Shown piece by piece: positions 1-14,800 of a DNA stretch of 64,000 nt. Made by a program: the position numbers and the translations under genes. Origin of the DNA: Eopsaltria australis (lineage: Eukaryota; Chordata; Aves; Passeriformes; Petroicidae). The stretch covers positions 124,001 through 188,000 of the forward strand of contig JAVTVJ010001751.1 in NCBI GenBank assembly GCA_034509425.1, in the 5' to 3' direction. How positions within the stretch are numbered: position 1 is the stretch's first letter; each line of letters begins with the position of its first letter. The notes beneath the pieces were generated by a model. The model had not been told where the DNA came from. It did no database searches and was given only the letters and a program-made list of their open reading frames with translations.

Positions 1-127
1 TTTCCTGTAGAAGACCAAAACTATGAGATGTTCTGTTTGTATTACAATTACACTAATTCAATGCAGGTCACTTGCATTTTACTGAATCCAGATGACATTT
101 AGTAAGCTAAACACAAGCCAATTGCCT

Positions 128-144
128 TTTTTTTTTTTTTTTTT
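128..144. repeat. Poly-T homopolymer tract
   Basis: A run of about 17 consecutive T bases lies in STK3 intron 6. On the gene's strand it is poly-A. No retroposed sequence is recognisable beside it, so it may be a plain mononucleotide microsatellite or an old poly-A tail. Confidence 0.8.
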
Positions 145-2667
145 AAAGGCAGGGGCTGATTGCCTCTGGGTAGGTCATACGGTGGCTACAGAACACAATT
201 GCTTGAATTACATTTTGACTAACATCAAACACAGAACTGAAGCTAAAAATTTCCATTTTTTTCTGCATGCCTTCTAGATTTCTCATATTGAAATGTACTA
301 ATTTAAAAGTCACCTCTTTCCACCCTGAGGTGATAGATACAAACAGATCCACCGAAGTTTTTGTTGTTTCCTCTTTCTCTACTTAGTTTAAAAATATACA
401 TTTTGAATTCTCTAAGTAGTACAAACAATTTAGTTTCCACTTTATTTTTAATATCCCCAGTGGCTAACTAACCTTTTCAAGCCTGCTCATTTGAACATAC
501 CACAGTAAAAAAGAAAAACATAGCACCCTAAATTTAGCGAGCACTAAAAATAAGCCTCTTCTATTTCTGCAATAACATTTGTATTCCCAAATCAACCTGA
601 ACTGCCATGTAATTAGCCATACAATAACCTTTACTGATAATGCAGAGAAACTAGTTCCAGAGGAGTAGGAAAACCCTCAAGCTTATCTCCAAGGATGAAA
701 TAAACAATATGTCTTTCTTAATGCCTTAGTTGTGATCAAGGGCTGATTTTCTTTTGACAAAAACACTAGCTATAAAACAGCAATTAAGATCTATGCTACT
801 AAATAAAATGTCAGTTTAGACTTAGTGCACCTGACTGCAAATCTGTCAGTGATATTCTTTCTAATCAAGTCTGTCTGGACTTGGCATCTTTTTTTTTCCC
901 CCCAGAAGTTATCCACCTCTCAAGCACTATTATAAATTGCTAAAATGAAATGTAATGCGTATTATAAAGTAGTAGCCTCATTATTTGTTTATTCTGTAAC
1001 ACACTGAATTACAAGTTAGTTATTACTTGTATCATCTCAAGACTTTGTCCTCCCAATATGATCTGCTACACTTGCAACAAATTTCACCAGATGGAGGGAA
1101 CAGAAGCACAACACAACACAGATTAATTAAAATTTATTACTCTAATGGCACCCAAAGCTAATTAGATGTCCACTAGACTTGATCATCTTCAAAATACTGC
1201 ACAGCCTACAGGAATTGCACACCTTGCAGGAAGTCACGAAGATAAACGGCTTAGTTGTATGTACATGGTATCACTCTACAGGATATAAAGGACATAGAAG
1301 AAAAGAACTCATAATTTTAGGAAAAAAATTCATAGCATAAGATATTTTGGAGGCCAGAAAGATATACAGACACTGAAAGAAAAGATCTGCAACAATGTGA
1401 ACTGGCCTTGCATCTATTTTCCTTTGCTTAAACCAAGTTATAAACAAACCTGGAGAGAGAAGATGAAAAAAATAGCAAGCATCTCTCACGACTCCCACAT
1501 TATTTAGCCTGGAATACTTCTAAAAAATTTCATAAGTGTTGGGGTTGGGTCCGTGGCCTGTGTTTTACTGTCCTGTCCAAACACTTACTAATCATATTTT
1601 CTACATTTTTGTTAGGGCCTGGTTTAACCTACTGCATTATGTTCCATTCAAAGGCACGTATCATATCTTCTCTACAATGACTGACACTGCAGAGAAAAAA
1701 AAAAAGTGAAAGCAAAGCCCTGTTACTATAGGTACACACAGAAATAACATTCCTTCACAAACAGTTCAGGGAACAAAAATTTATAGCCTATATTGCTGAA
1801 AAAAATTACGGTTTAGCAATGTGGCTGTTGCAATCACTCAAGTATGCAAACAATACAGCAATAGTTGAAGCAGTTACTAGAAATGCTGATATTGTATAAA
1901 TGGGCCATATCATACCCTTAATTCCTAGCAGCTTGTCCCCAGTTTATACAAAAATACCTCAGGGCAGACAGGGAAAAAGATTTCTGAAAGCAAAGGTTCT
2001 TCAAGACACAGCAGCCATATACAGTTACATGTAAATGGCCTTTCCTCTCTCCTCAAATGATATGTTAGCAATCATACTCCTGCCTCCTCCAGCAATATAA
2101 CTATTCACTGAGTAAACTGCATAGTTCACATGAAAAGCATCCCAAAAAACATCTTCAAGACTCATCTTGCTTGAATAGTCTTTGAATAGTAGGATACTTC
2201 AGAACATATGTATGGTTCTACCAACCGAAGGCTTTGCAGACCTGAGAAAGGTACCCTTTGATAACAGTGAAGAACTTGCATCTCTCTCTCTTGCTCTCAG
2301 TGTATGCATTCATTCCACTGGAACAGCTTCACAGAAATTCCTCTATCCAGCCTGAGATAAGAGTATCTAGAAAGCTCCCTTATAGCAAAGACTATAGAAG
2401 CAAGAAATATTCCTAAGCAAGTAGAAAAATAAAGCATGAATGACATCTGTGTTAGCTGAGGGACACATGCAACTTTGAAAAACGTATCAATCAGCTGGTT
2501 ACATTCCCAGCATTAGAAAATAATTACCTAATCCCTTTGAAAGTGTGCACAGAGTCACAAAGTTAATCAAACTCCGCCATTCCTCCTCAGATCCAAGGTC
2601 AACAATAAAGAAAACTCTATTAAGAGGTTCAGGTTGAAGGAAATGATTACAGATTCAAGAATTTCTG

Positions 2668-2880
2668 AGGGACACCACAGAATGGTTGACATTGGAAGGG
2701 ACCTCTGGAGGTCATCTTATTCAATCCTCCTGACCAAGCAGGACCACTCAGAGGCAGATGCCCAGAACTACATCCAGAAGGCTTTTGAATACCTCAAGTA
2801 TGCTCCAGAACACTTCCTAGCTGAACAGGGTTCCTAGCACTCAAATACAGCAGGACTGAACTAAAAGTTCCTCATGGAAG
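2668..2880 (-). mobile_element. CR1 LINE 3'-end fragment, antisense
   Basis: The plus strand reads ACAGAATGGTTGACATTGG, then AAGGGACCTCTGGAGGTCAT, then a stretch like TTCAATCCTCCTGACCAAGC. These are the familiar reverse complement of the bird CR1 3' end (AGAATGGTTGGGTTGGAAGGGACCTCTGGAGATCATCTAGTCC). Similarity fades after about 2.84 kb. It is a 5'-truncated, diverged copy, as most CR1 copies are. Boundaries are approximate. Confidence 0.85.
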
Positions 2881-5800
2881 CCAACACATGGAGAAGTAAC
2901 ACAGGTGATAAAAATCCTAAAGAGAAGGTTTGACATGAAATAGGAAGAATCATTATTTCCTGTGGATTTCCAAGTGAAAAAGAAGACCTCCTTTGGAAGT
3001 CCCCTATCTCAAAGGATAAGTTTTGAAGCATTGTTCCAGATCCATGTTTTCCTGAGAAGTCTCAGGAACTATTCCTGACAAATATTACACTATTGAGCTT
3101 AAGGAACAAAGAGCTTCCCGGGGACTGGAACTTCAGTTGACTTATTTTTTTCTCAGGAGACTGATCCTCGGAGACTAAAATGTAATTAAACAAATACTCA
3201 CTTTTTACCTGACTGAAAACATCCACTTGTAACAGGATGCATTATGTGAAAATGTATAGAAACAAAGAACTCCTCTGCGTGTGTGTGCCTGTGTATTTAT
3301 ACAGAGTTCTTAGAGAGAAAAATCCATAAATATATATTCCTGCACATAAAAACTAGGTTTTTTTATAGATATTGAGATATGTTTATGGATTTTATATATA
3401 CAAATATATTCCTCTCGAAGAACTAACTCCATAGATACAGATATTTTAAAAAAACAGTAACAATAAAAATTTGTTGTTTTCTTCACCCTCATTCAATGGA
3501 GGCAGGTTTCCACATGTCTCAAAGTAGCTTGTAACCATGGGAAAAAAATACAAAGAATACAATGCTCATTTTTGTCTGAAAATCCTGAGGCTCCTTACCA
3601 TCTTCAACATGCAATTTTTTAAAATTTATTGCTCTGTCTCTGAACAAGATTTGAATGCATTTCCCTAGCAAGGCTATTTGTAGCATAACTCTAGGGTTCA
3701 TGAGCACAAGGTATAGCAGTAAGGAATGGTGAATTCTTAAAATAAATCAGTTACATCCCATTAGCTACTCACACACACACCTTGAACCCATAGCTACTGT
3801 TTTTTCTCTTTAAGAAGCTGGTGTGCAGAGACAACAAAATACAGGTGAAACTACTACTACTGAAAAATCTGAAAGCAGAGCTTCCCCTGGTGAAGGGATT
3901 GCCATGGCTGGGTTCTCACCTTCTGTGTGAAACAGAACTTCAGTCTCTCAAGGAGACTTTGCCAAGCTTCACTCCTGTGACTTGACTTACCTCTTCTCTG
4001 CTTGCATGCTGGAGAGTTCCCCTTTGCCTAGCCAAAGCACCAGGGATATGAAAGGAGGTGCAAGAGATGAAAATTTATGTGGAAATTGGAAAAAAAAAAC
4101 CCTAACACTTCCAAGCACATCTTGCCTGACCTTAACAACTCAGACTAAGTTTCAAAATTTGGCTTTAACTTATAGTAGGGGACCAGCCAATCATTCATCT
4201 GGCTCTAAACAGGGCCATTTAAAACCTTCCACTTCTAGAACAGATCCCTTTACCTGCCAAATGACACTTCTTTTTTTTGAGAACCACTGTTTACGTATTA
4301 AAAACCCTTATTGAAAATATAAAAGCCGAGCATACATATTTAAACTGTCTGCAATGAGTAGTCATCTTCATTTTTTTAGAAACTGCTCAATAATTTCCTT
4401 AGGTAAACTATAAATACATATCTTAATGATAAATTTAAGAAGAGAAAACATGTAACTTAACTCCTAAATTTGCCAGAGATTCTGTAAAGAACAGTATCCA
4501 AAACCAACACTCCTTACCTTTGCATATCACCCCCCAGCATTAGCTTTCTCTGCCATTTGGACTTAACACCCCATACACACAAATTACTCTCTCAGTAAAA
4601 GAAAAGCCCTCTTTGGTTGACCATCATTGGAATGGTTATTTGAAACCACTAATCACACAATTCTTTCAATTCTTATCATATTACTAGTATTTTATCGGAA
4701 ACAGATGTTAGCAGCACAACTTAGTAAGAATTATTGAACAACTTTTCTTTCAATTTCATAACAAATTAGGCAATGCTTAGTTGATGCATCTGAAAAAAGT
4801 TACAGAATTGCAAGCCCTAAGGCACAGGGCTGGTGTCATAATTTAAACCATCACCATCTGAAATGCAAAGGCATTAGAAACATAATGTTTTACTCTGTTA
4901 AACAAATTTCCCTTACAGATGAATTTGTTAATAAATTCTGAAGCCTCAATAGCAACCAAAAGCTCCCATTTCAACGTCAAAAGTCTACTAGAATTCTTAC
5001 AAACATAATACTAGAATTCCCCAGATGTTTATAAATTAGTAGTGAAATACAAATAAATAATTAAATACATTATTTTAATTAAAGCCCTTCTTGGCCATAG
5101 CAAACATGAAGTTATGAAAGAGTTTTTGATTCCTACCATGAAAGCAAAAGAAAGCTAGAGAAGGGAATAATGCAGAAGTCAAATCTCCCTGTGTGCACAC
5201 TACAGCAGCAGAGCCTAGGTAACAATTCTCCAATTTAAACAGAAAGGAAGGTATTTTCAGTGCCTGTTTTTAGCTCCAGATTTGATGTCTTGGCCCCTAG
5301 TAATCCAGTTTACTGCCTTTGAATTCACTCTGAGAGGCTATTTTTATAAATATAACTGTCAAAGGAAACCAATAAAGGTGGAGACTTTTGTCAATTGCTG
5401 AAATTCTGGAGTGTGAAAATTATTTATTTTGGCAACGTGTGTCAAGAGCATCTTTTGATCAAAGTTACATTACAAAAGGCAAAAAAAAAAGTTCCTGTGT
5501 CAATGCCCGGTTTGGCAGTTTGCCTCTACTCGCAATGTGTCTTCTGATAACTGCCATTAATTAAATGTGTTACAAATGTAATTATGATGTTCAGGACAGA
5601 CCTTCTTCTTCTGTTAACATTAAAGGTTCATTTTATGGAAAAAAAATTCTCTTCAGGTGTGAAAGAAAGCTGAGCCAACTAAGTTTTTATTTTCTGATAT
5701 AGGTAAGGAATCAAGGTAACATCCCGACTAGACTACTAAAAAGCAGTAGGAAAAGAACACGCTCGGTGCATGAAACAATATCTGGAAGATATATATGACT

Positions 5801-8800
5801 TACATATATGGCTTAAGAAAATGAATATTATACCCATTGATTTCATCTCTAAGAAAAGGATAAACTACTAAAGGGTCAAGAACAAACTCTTCTATTATGG
5901 GCATATTCGTCTAGTTGATTTTTATCAAAGCTCTTTTCAGACAACACTAAACCAGCTTTAGGAATCATAATGCTAGAACAGAAACACTGCAAAAGAATAC
6001 ACTGTTCTCCTGCAGTAAGTTAATTTTTTAAAATTTAACAGGTTAAATTTTGCTAACTTAATTCAGCTAACTTAATGCTGAACTAAGCCTTAATCTAACT
6101 TGAACATGCACAAAGTCAACAAGTCAGCAGCAGAAATCCTGTAGCACATGTTTTAGCCGCTTGGTGAAATGCACTTGTGTGTCCACACTCAGTCCAAGCA
6201 CAGTGAATGAATTCAGTATTAGAGGGTATGAATTACAGCCTGAAACAGAAGGTATCTTTCACACAGAGAAAAGGAAACATGGAAACAAGCTCCAGGCCAG
6301 GTACAGTACTTTGGGAACTGAGGCACATCAGGGCAGTGCACTGCTCGTGAGTTGGAGCCACATCACCTCTTGCCCTCGGACAGCACGGCTGCCCACTAAC
6401 TTTTCAACACCCATCCAGACAGACATGTCCCCCGGCTTTTAGCCTGTCCTACTGTTCACCCAGGCCTACAGCAGTAAGACCCTTCTCTACCACCATCAGC
6501 TTGGTGCAATATTTCCAGTCTAGAAAGAACCTTCCAGCTACTTCACACTTCACGTATTTTCACATCAAGAAAGTGGCAATGCAATCAGTTGCTCCACAGT
6601 CACAATTGATACATGACAACTCATATGACTGCTAGAAGGATCAAGTTCTAAGAAACTTGGTTCCTATTTCTCAAAATAATTTAATTATTCTGACTGTTTA
6701 ACAAAACCATGTTTTACAAATTAGGAACTTGCATATACTCATTTTCACCAAGAATCAAATGCTAGCCACTTCTAAATATCAAAAAATGCAGCTTGCACAA
6801 ATTAGTCATATTATTCAGAGAAACAAACAAAAAGCAAGACATTTACAGTACACACACAGTTATTCCAGAGAAAATCCTGGAGAAAAGTGAAAGGGAGACA
6901 GTATGGGCAAAGTTCATTTGTGTCTGGATATACCTGCCCAGTGTAGATGTGCCCTCTGTCCCAAGGTTAGAGTTCATGATCACTAGATTTCTTAAGGAAT
7001 ATCCCTGCTTGAAATAGATGACTGTTTCAACACATGCATGTGAGTTTGCCAATAAATCTTATGCTGGCTGATGCTACCTGTTTTACATTTTCATAGCATG
7101 AGAAAGGGAGCAGCAGTAGAGCAAATCGTGGGCTGCCATCTCTAATGCCAAGCCTACTGTCAAAGCATCAGGACACTGGGAAGTGTTGCACCATAGGTAC
7201 CCATGAACTCCATCACAGGTATTCTTTTTCTGGGAACAGATTACTTCATTATCTTCCAAAATTATTCTAAATGTCTGGGGGAGAATGGAAAGTGTAGGAC
7301 ACCTTAAGCTTCTCAGACTATCTAGTGTTCCTGTAACCATCTCTATAAATCTGAATTGCTCCACCAGAACACCAACTTTTCCCTTTTTTTAATCATCAAC
7401 AGTATAGCACAGAGCTCAGAGGAGGAGCTCCTCGTTGCAGAGGAGGCTTCTGTCAGTAAAGCAGAGTTTTTCAGGCAAGTAGGTAATGGTAAGCAGCATT
7501 TGCAAGAATTATGTCCATGTTTTTGTTTCTGAAACACCAACTGATAATGCATTAAGATTTGTGGCATTCGGAACACCATATATGTAATTTTCATAATGTG
7601 AATTCTCAGACACAGCAAAAAAGCACAGAAGAAAGAATCTGGAGGTAACACGCATGCTGCCTTTATTTGTTTCCTGTGGGAATGCAAATAATGACAACCT
7701 ATATCTGGAAGAAAACCTTGGATCCATACAGCTTTAAAAGCAGACAGACCATGTTGTATAAAAACTACAAATTTTTACTGAACTTCATTGCAGGTAGTTA
7801 TTATAGCTTTCAAACACATTTTTTCAGACATAGTGTATCAAAAATATTTCCTGTGTCTCAATGCATTTTAAAAACAGCAGAACAATATAAACTGGCATTA
7901 GTACAGAAAATTCTGATCTCAAAAAAAAAATCCCAAATTGTACACCCAAATCACTTGAGTTAGTTTGCAAAGTACTGACTGTGTGTTAAAGTTGTCTAAG
8001 TATTTAGTCAGCAAAATCAAAGGTTGAGCCAGTCTGATTTCATTCTTCTTGAAAACCAGGGTGGTCTACAGGCAATTTTTGATACCAGTGGTGTTGCCAG
8101 GGAAACAAAATGAAAACAGGTGCCATCAAATACAAATTAAAGATTTAGTTCTATTTTAAGCCACCTTAAAACAAAGTTTCCATAAACTTAACTGATACTA
8201 CTACAAATTTGACAATACTTTATAACAAGAAAAGGATTATAAGTTGTCTTTAGACCATCAAGTTTTAACTGAAGCAAATTTAGACTGATTGGCAACCCTT
8301 CCTTTTAAATAAATAAATTTCTTCATTAAAATGCATCATCCTCTTAAAAAATTACCTAGTGTACATTTTAAGGCAATATAATACCATGACAGAAACAGGG
8401 TACATGTAGTCTTAATAAGTTTTCTTCATTCCAAATTTTATCCTCCTCCCAGTCCAAGCAATTTTTTAGATTCTTTATGAAGTAAACAACCAATATAAGC
8501 TTAAAGCATATAAAAATCTTCTGGTAAGTAGCAACAGAAGCTTAATATTTTCCTCCTAGTTTGACTGCGGTTTTCTCCCACATATTAAAAAATCAAATAT
8601 CACTTTAACTGAAATCCAAGTAAATATACTTCTGCTTTTAAAACTTGTAATAATGTGTTAAGAATTTGGCAATACTGCAGTCAAGTCTCTAAGGCACTTC
8701 CTCCAGGTCAACTAGTTATACTGACTGTAAACATATTTAAGAAAAAAATGAACATACAATTCACTTCAATAAATAAACATTAATTCAAGTTTCCAAGAAT

Positions 8801-11800
8801 GTCTTAAAATTTTTACCAAATTCTTTTTTGGCTTAAAAAGACATTAGTTGTATACAAATATTCAAACAGACATTTCAATTAAAAGCAACATACAGATTCC
8901 CTCCTCTTTAATGAAGTTAACTGCCAGATTCTGAACAAAAATTAACCTTGTATATTTAGTGCTAATTCTAGAACTTGAAATAGAAGAGAAATAAAAATAA
9001 ATTGAAGTATCTTTGCAGTTGATATATATTGCTCTTCACTTAAAAGTTTTTAAATCTGTGGTATATTTTACAATATCCTGCAAGGCATTATAGATTTGCT
9101 AATAAAATTAATTCTCCTAAATCTGTGCAAAAATGCCTTGCAGACTTATTTTCCACATCCATAGGGCACGTTAAACAGAAACTGAATAAATTCAGCATAC
9201 AAATGACATGTACAAATGATGGAAAGGTTTTTTTCAATAGCAATGGCTGTAAAGCTCATTAACAATGAATCTTTATGATTTACTACAAACTGCCTATTTC
9301 AAATAAAATTTTCTTGAGATCTTCAAGTTGCAATGGTTTTGTTTTGTGCTCTGATCTATGTCTACAGTACTACTAACATCACAAATGAGCAAATCTATAG
9401 CAATTCAAAACTTCTGAATAAACTTTTTGTGGGGGGTTGTTTGCTTGTTTAACATTTTCCCAGGAGAAAGCAGCCAGCTCAGCCACAGTGGATACTGTTA
9501 ACCTACGCCATGCTAGGTGTGTCAAATACATTCCAGGCTTTACCCTCATTAACAGTTCTATCAAATAATCTTTAACAACACTTACAGGCGTAGGGCTTGA
9601 GACAGTGCTCACTCAAGTCATCAAGAATATTTCCATTAATTTCATGGCTTCGTTCAACCTCTGTTTACTGTTCCAACATCTTCGAAAAATTGTTTTTCCA
9701 GGTCCAGCATTTCCCACCGAAGTGTCTTGTAAATAAATAGGTAGCATCATGGTATAGGTCCTTTTTCAGATTAGCACTTACAAGAATCTGAATCACTCAC
9801 AGAAGATGCACAGCATTACATGAAACTAACCAAGATCAAACTCCCTTTACAGTTATTTTAGTTAAAAGTTTCAAGTTAACTCACTTGTGTGTAATTATGA
9901 AATTACTGTACTGATCCTCCACTTACTTTGAAAGTGATTAATCAAAGTCAGGGAAAACCAACCATCAACTGAAGCACATCTCAAATTTCCTATTCAGGGT
10001 TAAGTCTAAAAAGATGCACTAACTTAATTTTAATTAAATCCTCATTTAGAAGCATGCAATAAATGTTTTCCATTTAATTCAAATTAAATTCCAGTTCCAG
10101 TACAAATTTCAAATATTCTCCACTTCTGCTACTTTATTACACATGACAGATTAACATTTCCTTTTTGCGCGCATATGCACCAGCAAACCCAAGATAATTT
10201 TAAAATGTAAAGAATTTATGCTTTTAACAGTAATAAACATTCATTCTACTTCCAAAACTTTTAGTGATATAAAGAAAATTCTAGTGATGTGAAGGAGTGA
10301 CGATGCATTCTCTAAGCCACAGTCAAAAGTGTATGCTAGATTCTATAACTATTCTATAACTTTTAATTGCACTTTATTTATATTGCAAGTTTTATTACAT
10401 GAACTTTCAAGCCATCTCTTCACTGAAAAGAAAAGCAAGATACAGAGATGCAAGGAAAAAAAAGAGGATAAATTTTAAAAAGCAATACCTACAGGAAGAC
10501 AACATTTACACACATCAGATTGAAGACTTTTGCAAAAGCTTTAATGTGAACAGCCATAGGATGCTGTCATCCTCCAATTTAATCACTGAACATACCTCAA
10601 GTAATCCAGTGCTATCAATGCTGAGCAAATCAATGCTAATGTCATATCAATAAAGTGTTCAATAAGCCAGAGAGATCTGTCAACCCTTTGTTTGGGAAGC
10701 CATGTGGCAGAACCTCTTTGAAACGCTCCTTGGGCTAATAGGAAGAAAATTTTTGTTATCTTTGAAGTTTTGCCAGTGAACAAATGGTATCTTTCTTATC
10801 TTGCTTTCACAATGGTATTACAAATCTCTCACATAAAATGGGCTGATGTTAAGCATACTATCCCTTTGCACAGCAAGCTGTCCAGTCTTGGCAACTGGAT
10901 GCTGCCATGCTGGCACAACTGCTCTCTAGGGGGCTCAATACAGGTCAGAGTCTGGTAAAGTGAAGCAATGAACTACTAATTGCCATTTAAGAAAATAAAT
11001 AAAATGCTGTATTTCATATGTTTTGCAACCAGATACCTCTAAACTTGTCTTCAGTGTCTGAGGACAACTCATATAGCATTTCTTTTTAGTCCATTTATGT
11101 ATTTTGACTAAGCTGTGCCATACGAATTCTCATTAAAATTCTATGCCATGCACACTGAAAAAGTGAAAGAAATTATATTTCTGTATCACAAGAAACTAGA
11201 CTATACCCCCTAGAACACTTCCCTGGGTTGACTTCCTCACTCATGAGAATTTTTCCCCTTAACCTCTACAGTAAGACCATAAGAGAGCTGATCACAAACA
11301 AATAAGCAAATTAAATCCTTCTGAAATTCACTGCCTGTATTAATTCTGCAGGCAAATATTAAAAAAGATGTTATGTTCAAAGGGTACTATGTATCCATGA
11401 CTAGCATTTCCACAAAGAATATGAGCTTAAGGAAGGAAGCACTTGAAATCACCTTACATATATAAGTTAACACCAAACATATTTTAACTAAAATCATAAA
11501 TCATAACTATTCGTTTGGAGAACCACATACACTTTGAAATGAAAAAGAATTAACAAAATCTACAGAGCAGGATCTCTGCACCTCTATGAGCAGCTTGCCC
11601 AGGAGCCACAAGTGAAACTTTGACAGATAATGATTTTTCTGCAGGCCCACAATTTGCCCCTTATTTAGTTTTCAATTCACTGTTAAAACTAACTCAAGCA
11701 CAGTGTAAGGTAGTATCAAGCTGACACAGTTACCAAGTACCTAAAAACTCTTTTTACCCAGCAAAAATGCCGTTACTGTAATAGTTAACAGTTGCCTTAA

Positions 11801-14800
11801 TTGTATTCCAGCAAATTTAGAAATGTGTCCCTTCACATCAAGGTACATACAACAACCTATAGAAAACTTGCTTTCATATACCCATTAAAGAACAATAGCT
11901 GATGAAATAAGCTACAAAGTCCACTCTCTGTTACAGTTACAGCAATTTTCCTGGAGATCAGTAGATCTATTATCTAGATATTAAGATTCTAGTAAACTCT
12001 ATGCAAATATTTCATTGAGGTAGGACTCGGGTATTTGCTTGCAAAAAATAGAAATATGCACAGATATGCAAGTTCAAATGTACATCATCACACACTTCAA
12101 TTTGCCCAACATTTATCATCTCATTCCAGAAGCCTTGTTGAAAGGAGTCAAATCATGAACAGGGTGTTAGGACCTGGTCTGCACCTCAGCAATTACCTAC
12201 CACGCCATAACCAGTTCAGGTAAAGAGGTCTGTTCACACACTGTAAAAATTGATCATTCATTTAAAATAAATAAGTAAATTTATTTATTTTGACAAGTAA
12301 AATAAATCTTGAAAGAAAAAGCATTTAGTACTTTTTTTATTGTATTGCCTCATCTGTTTTGGTTCTTAATTCATACAGAAATCCCCACACAGCAATTATT
12401 CACATTTTGATCAGAGCAGGTAGAAAGGTTGCTTACTAATTTGAATTAGCAGCATATTTAATTAAAATTTGAAGCTTTGTTTTGTTAAAAACCCTCAAGT
12501 AAGCCACACTTCCTTAGAGTTCAGTCCAGAAAAGCTATTGAACAAAAAAAGAAAACTACAAGAGATATAATACCCAGATCAGCACTGGCATAAGTATAGG
12601 TTCAACTGGTCTGAACCATATCCTACTACTGCTCACTCAAGGAAAAAATGTTACATATCCCATTAAAATACGGACTTGTATTTCTCATGGTGATTTATGT
12701 AGAAAGCAATTCCTTTGAGAATGACTTTTTTTTTCCTCAGTCTATATAGAGAACATACCTTACCTTCTGTTAGACAAATACAGTCTGATGTTAACAGTGT
12801 TTATTTTTTTTGTTGAATAAAGTTGTAACACCTACTTGAAACTTTGGCTCTAAATACCAGAGGCAAATCCATTATGAATCAACACTTGCCTTCAACTTCA
12901 TGCAAATTGAAGGTGACTGGAAGTTTCCCACATGAAGTTCTGCTGTATCACAGCAACAGCATTTAAAGCTGGAAGAACAGAACAAGGTGGAGAAGGAGAA
13001 AGGCCTTGCGGGAGAACACTCAGCCACGGAAGGTCTAGAATTCTGTCTAATTTTATCAATATGCCCAACCAGAAAAAAATCCCAAAGGACAAGTAGGTCA
13101 GCTACAAAAACGTCAGTTTGTCCCTTAGGACAAGCATTTTTAAGAGTCAACCTCAGAGAAGCTCTACAGTTTCCCTAAATAATTCCTAAGTTTTAATCAT
13201 AATAAATGTACAGATGGCCAGTTGAGACTCTGGTTTTGCAACTACCTTAAGTCAACTTGGCTGATGCCCAAAAACAGATAACCGTTTCTTCTACCAGTCC
13301 CAGCCACACATTTTTGTCCCTACCTAGTTTGAGCACCCTGTTAATAATATCATTGAAAGCTACTTCTTGTTACTTGGTTAGTTTTCAGATGGATCCATTT
13401 TCTGATCCAGCTTATCCTGTGACCACCTAAACTCTCATTCCAGTGAAAAAGGGTGTTGAAAATGCATGGAAACAGGGAGGAATATCACCTCCCTGCACTA
13501 ATTGCCTGCATTTAGGTCTGTATAAAGCAAATACAAAAATTCCATTTAAAGCCTAGAGAGGGTCAAAGGTCTTACAACAGGTCTTTGAAAACCCTGCAAC
13601 AAAACACAGCTTCTCCAACTCCTCTGCTGTCACAGCCATATCACATCAGTGTCTTAGGTCCTTACTGTAAACACCTACTACCTACACCTTATATCATCAC
13701 AGCTCCCTGCCATTCTTCCACAAGATTGTGAAGAGTAGTAAAATAATGAACATTAATGTACAATCAAATATCCATATTTTAAACTCTTTAAATATTAGCT
13801 CACTCTATCTTGATACAGCAGGCAAGAAGACCTCAAGTTACAAATTAACAGTGTCTCATAGAAAGTTCTTAAAAGGTAAAGGACTTTTAGAAGTTAATTC
13901 AAAGTCTTTTCTAAAGATAAGCAAAAGCACTAAAATAAGAAAACCATATACTTTTACAAACCTAGGCTAATTTAAAAGCAGTAATGTTGAGATAAGAAAG
14001 GTGAACTCTTAAAGAAAATAACAGAAACCAATGAGATAACACCATCTGTTGGAGAGAAGAAATGCAAGACTGACTCTACAGAAAGACAGAAGTGGTTTTT
14101 CTGTTTTCCTCTCTTCAATTTCTGGCACAAAAGGCATACAGAAAATTGTCTTCTCAATGGGTGAAAAACTGATCCCAATCTGACTGCCATGCACCACATG
14201 ACATCTCCTGTTTTCTTACAGCCCTACAGAGCAGTAATTCTCACTTCAATCTCCAGTTTTAATGCAATATGTTGAGAATAAAAAACTGGGAAATTGTAGT
14301 TTGTTATAAGATACATCAGGAATAAAAGGTTATTACAAACAGATTAGTCCAGGGTGGAAATGACACAGGCTAAGCAGGAGGCATGGATAATCTGGGTAAG
14401 TGCCATGGAAAAATAAATATCATGATTGAACTTAAGGCAAATGGAAACAGTTCAAATTGGCTTCCTCCAATTCACTGCAGAACATGTGATGCCCACATGT
14501 CCATTTCCAACAAACTTCACTATAAAGAAACAAAGACCAATACTGTGAAGTGTTGAAAAACACATCTAGCACCGGCTTCTTCCATGCCACAACAACGTGA
14601 ATTATTGCAGCTGCCTGATAAGCATGAAAGAAAAGGGTTTGGGCTTTTTTTTAGGTTTTTTTCCTTTCTCTTTTGTAAGAGAGCTACCAGCATTTATTTG
14701 AAGCACACCAACCTGTCAGTAACTGTTGACCTTGCAAAGAAGAAGGAATTTTATAAAACACACGTTGCAGTTCCATAGTTGGTCTAAAAGGCTCAAGAGC

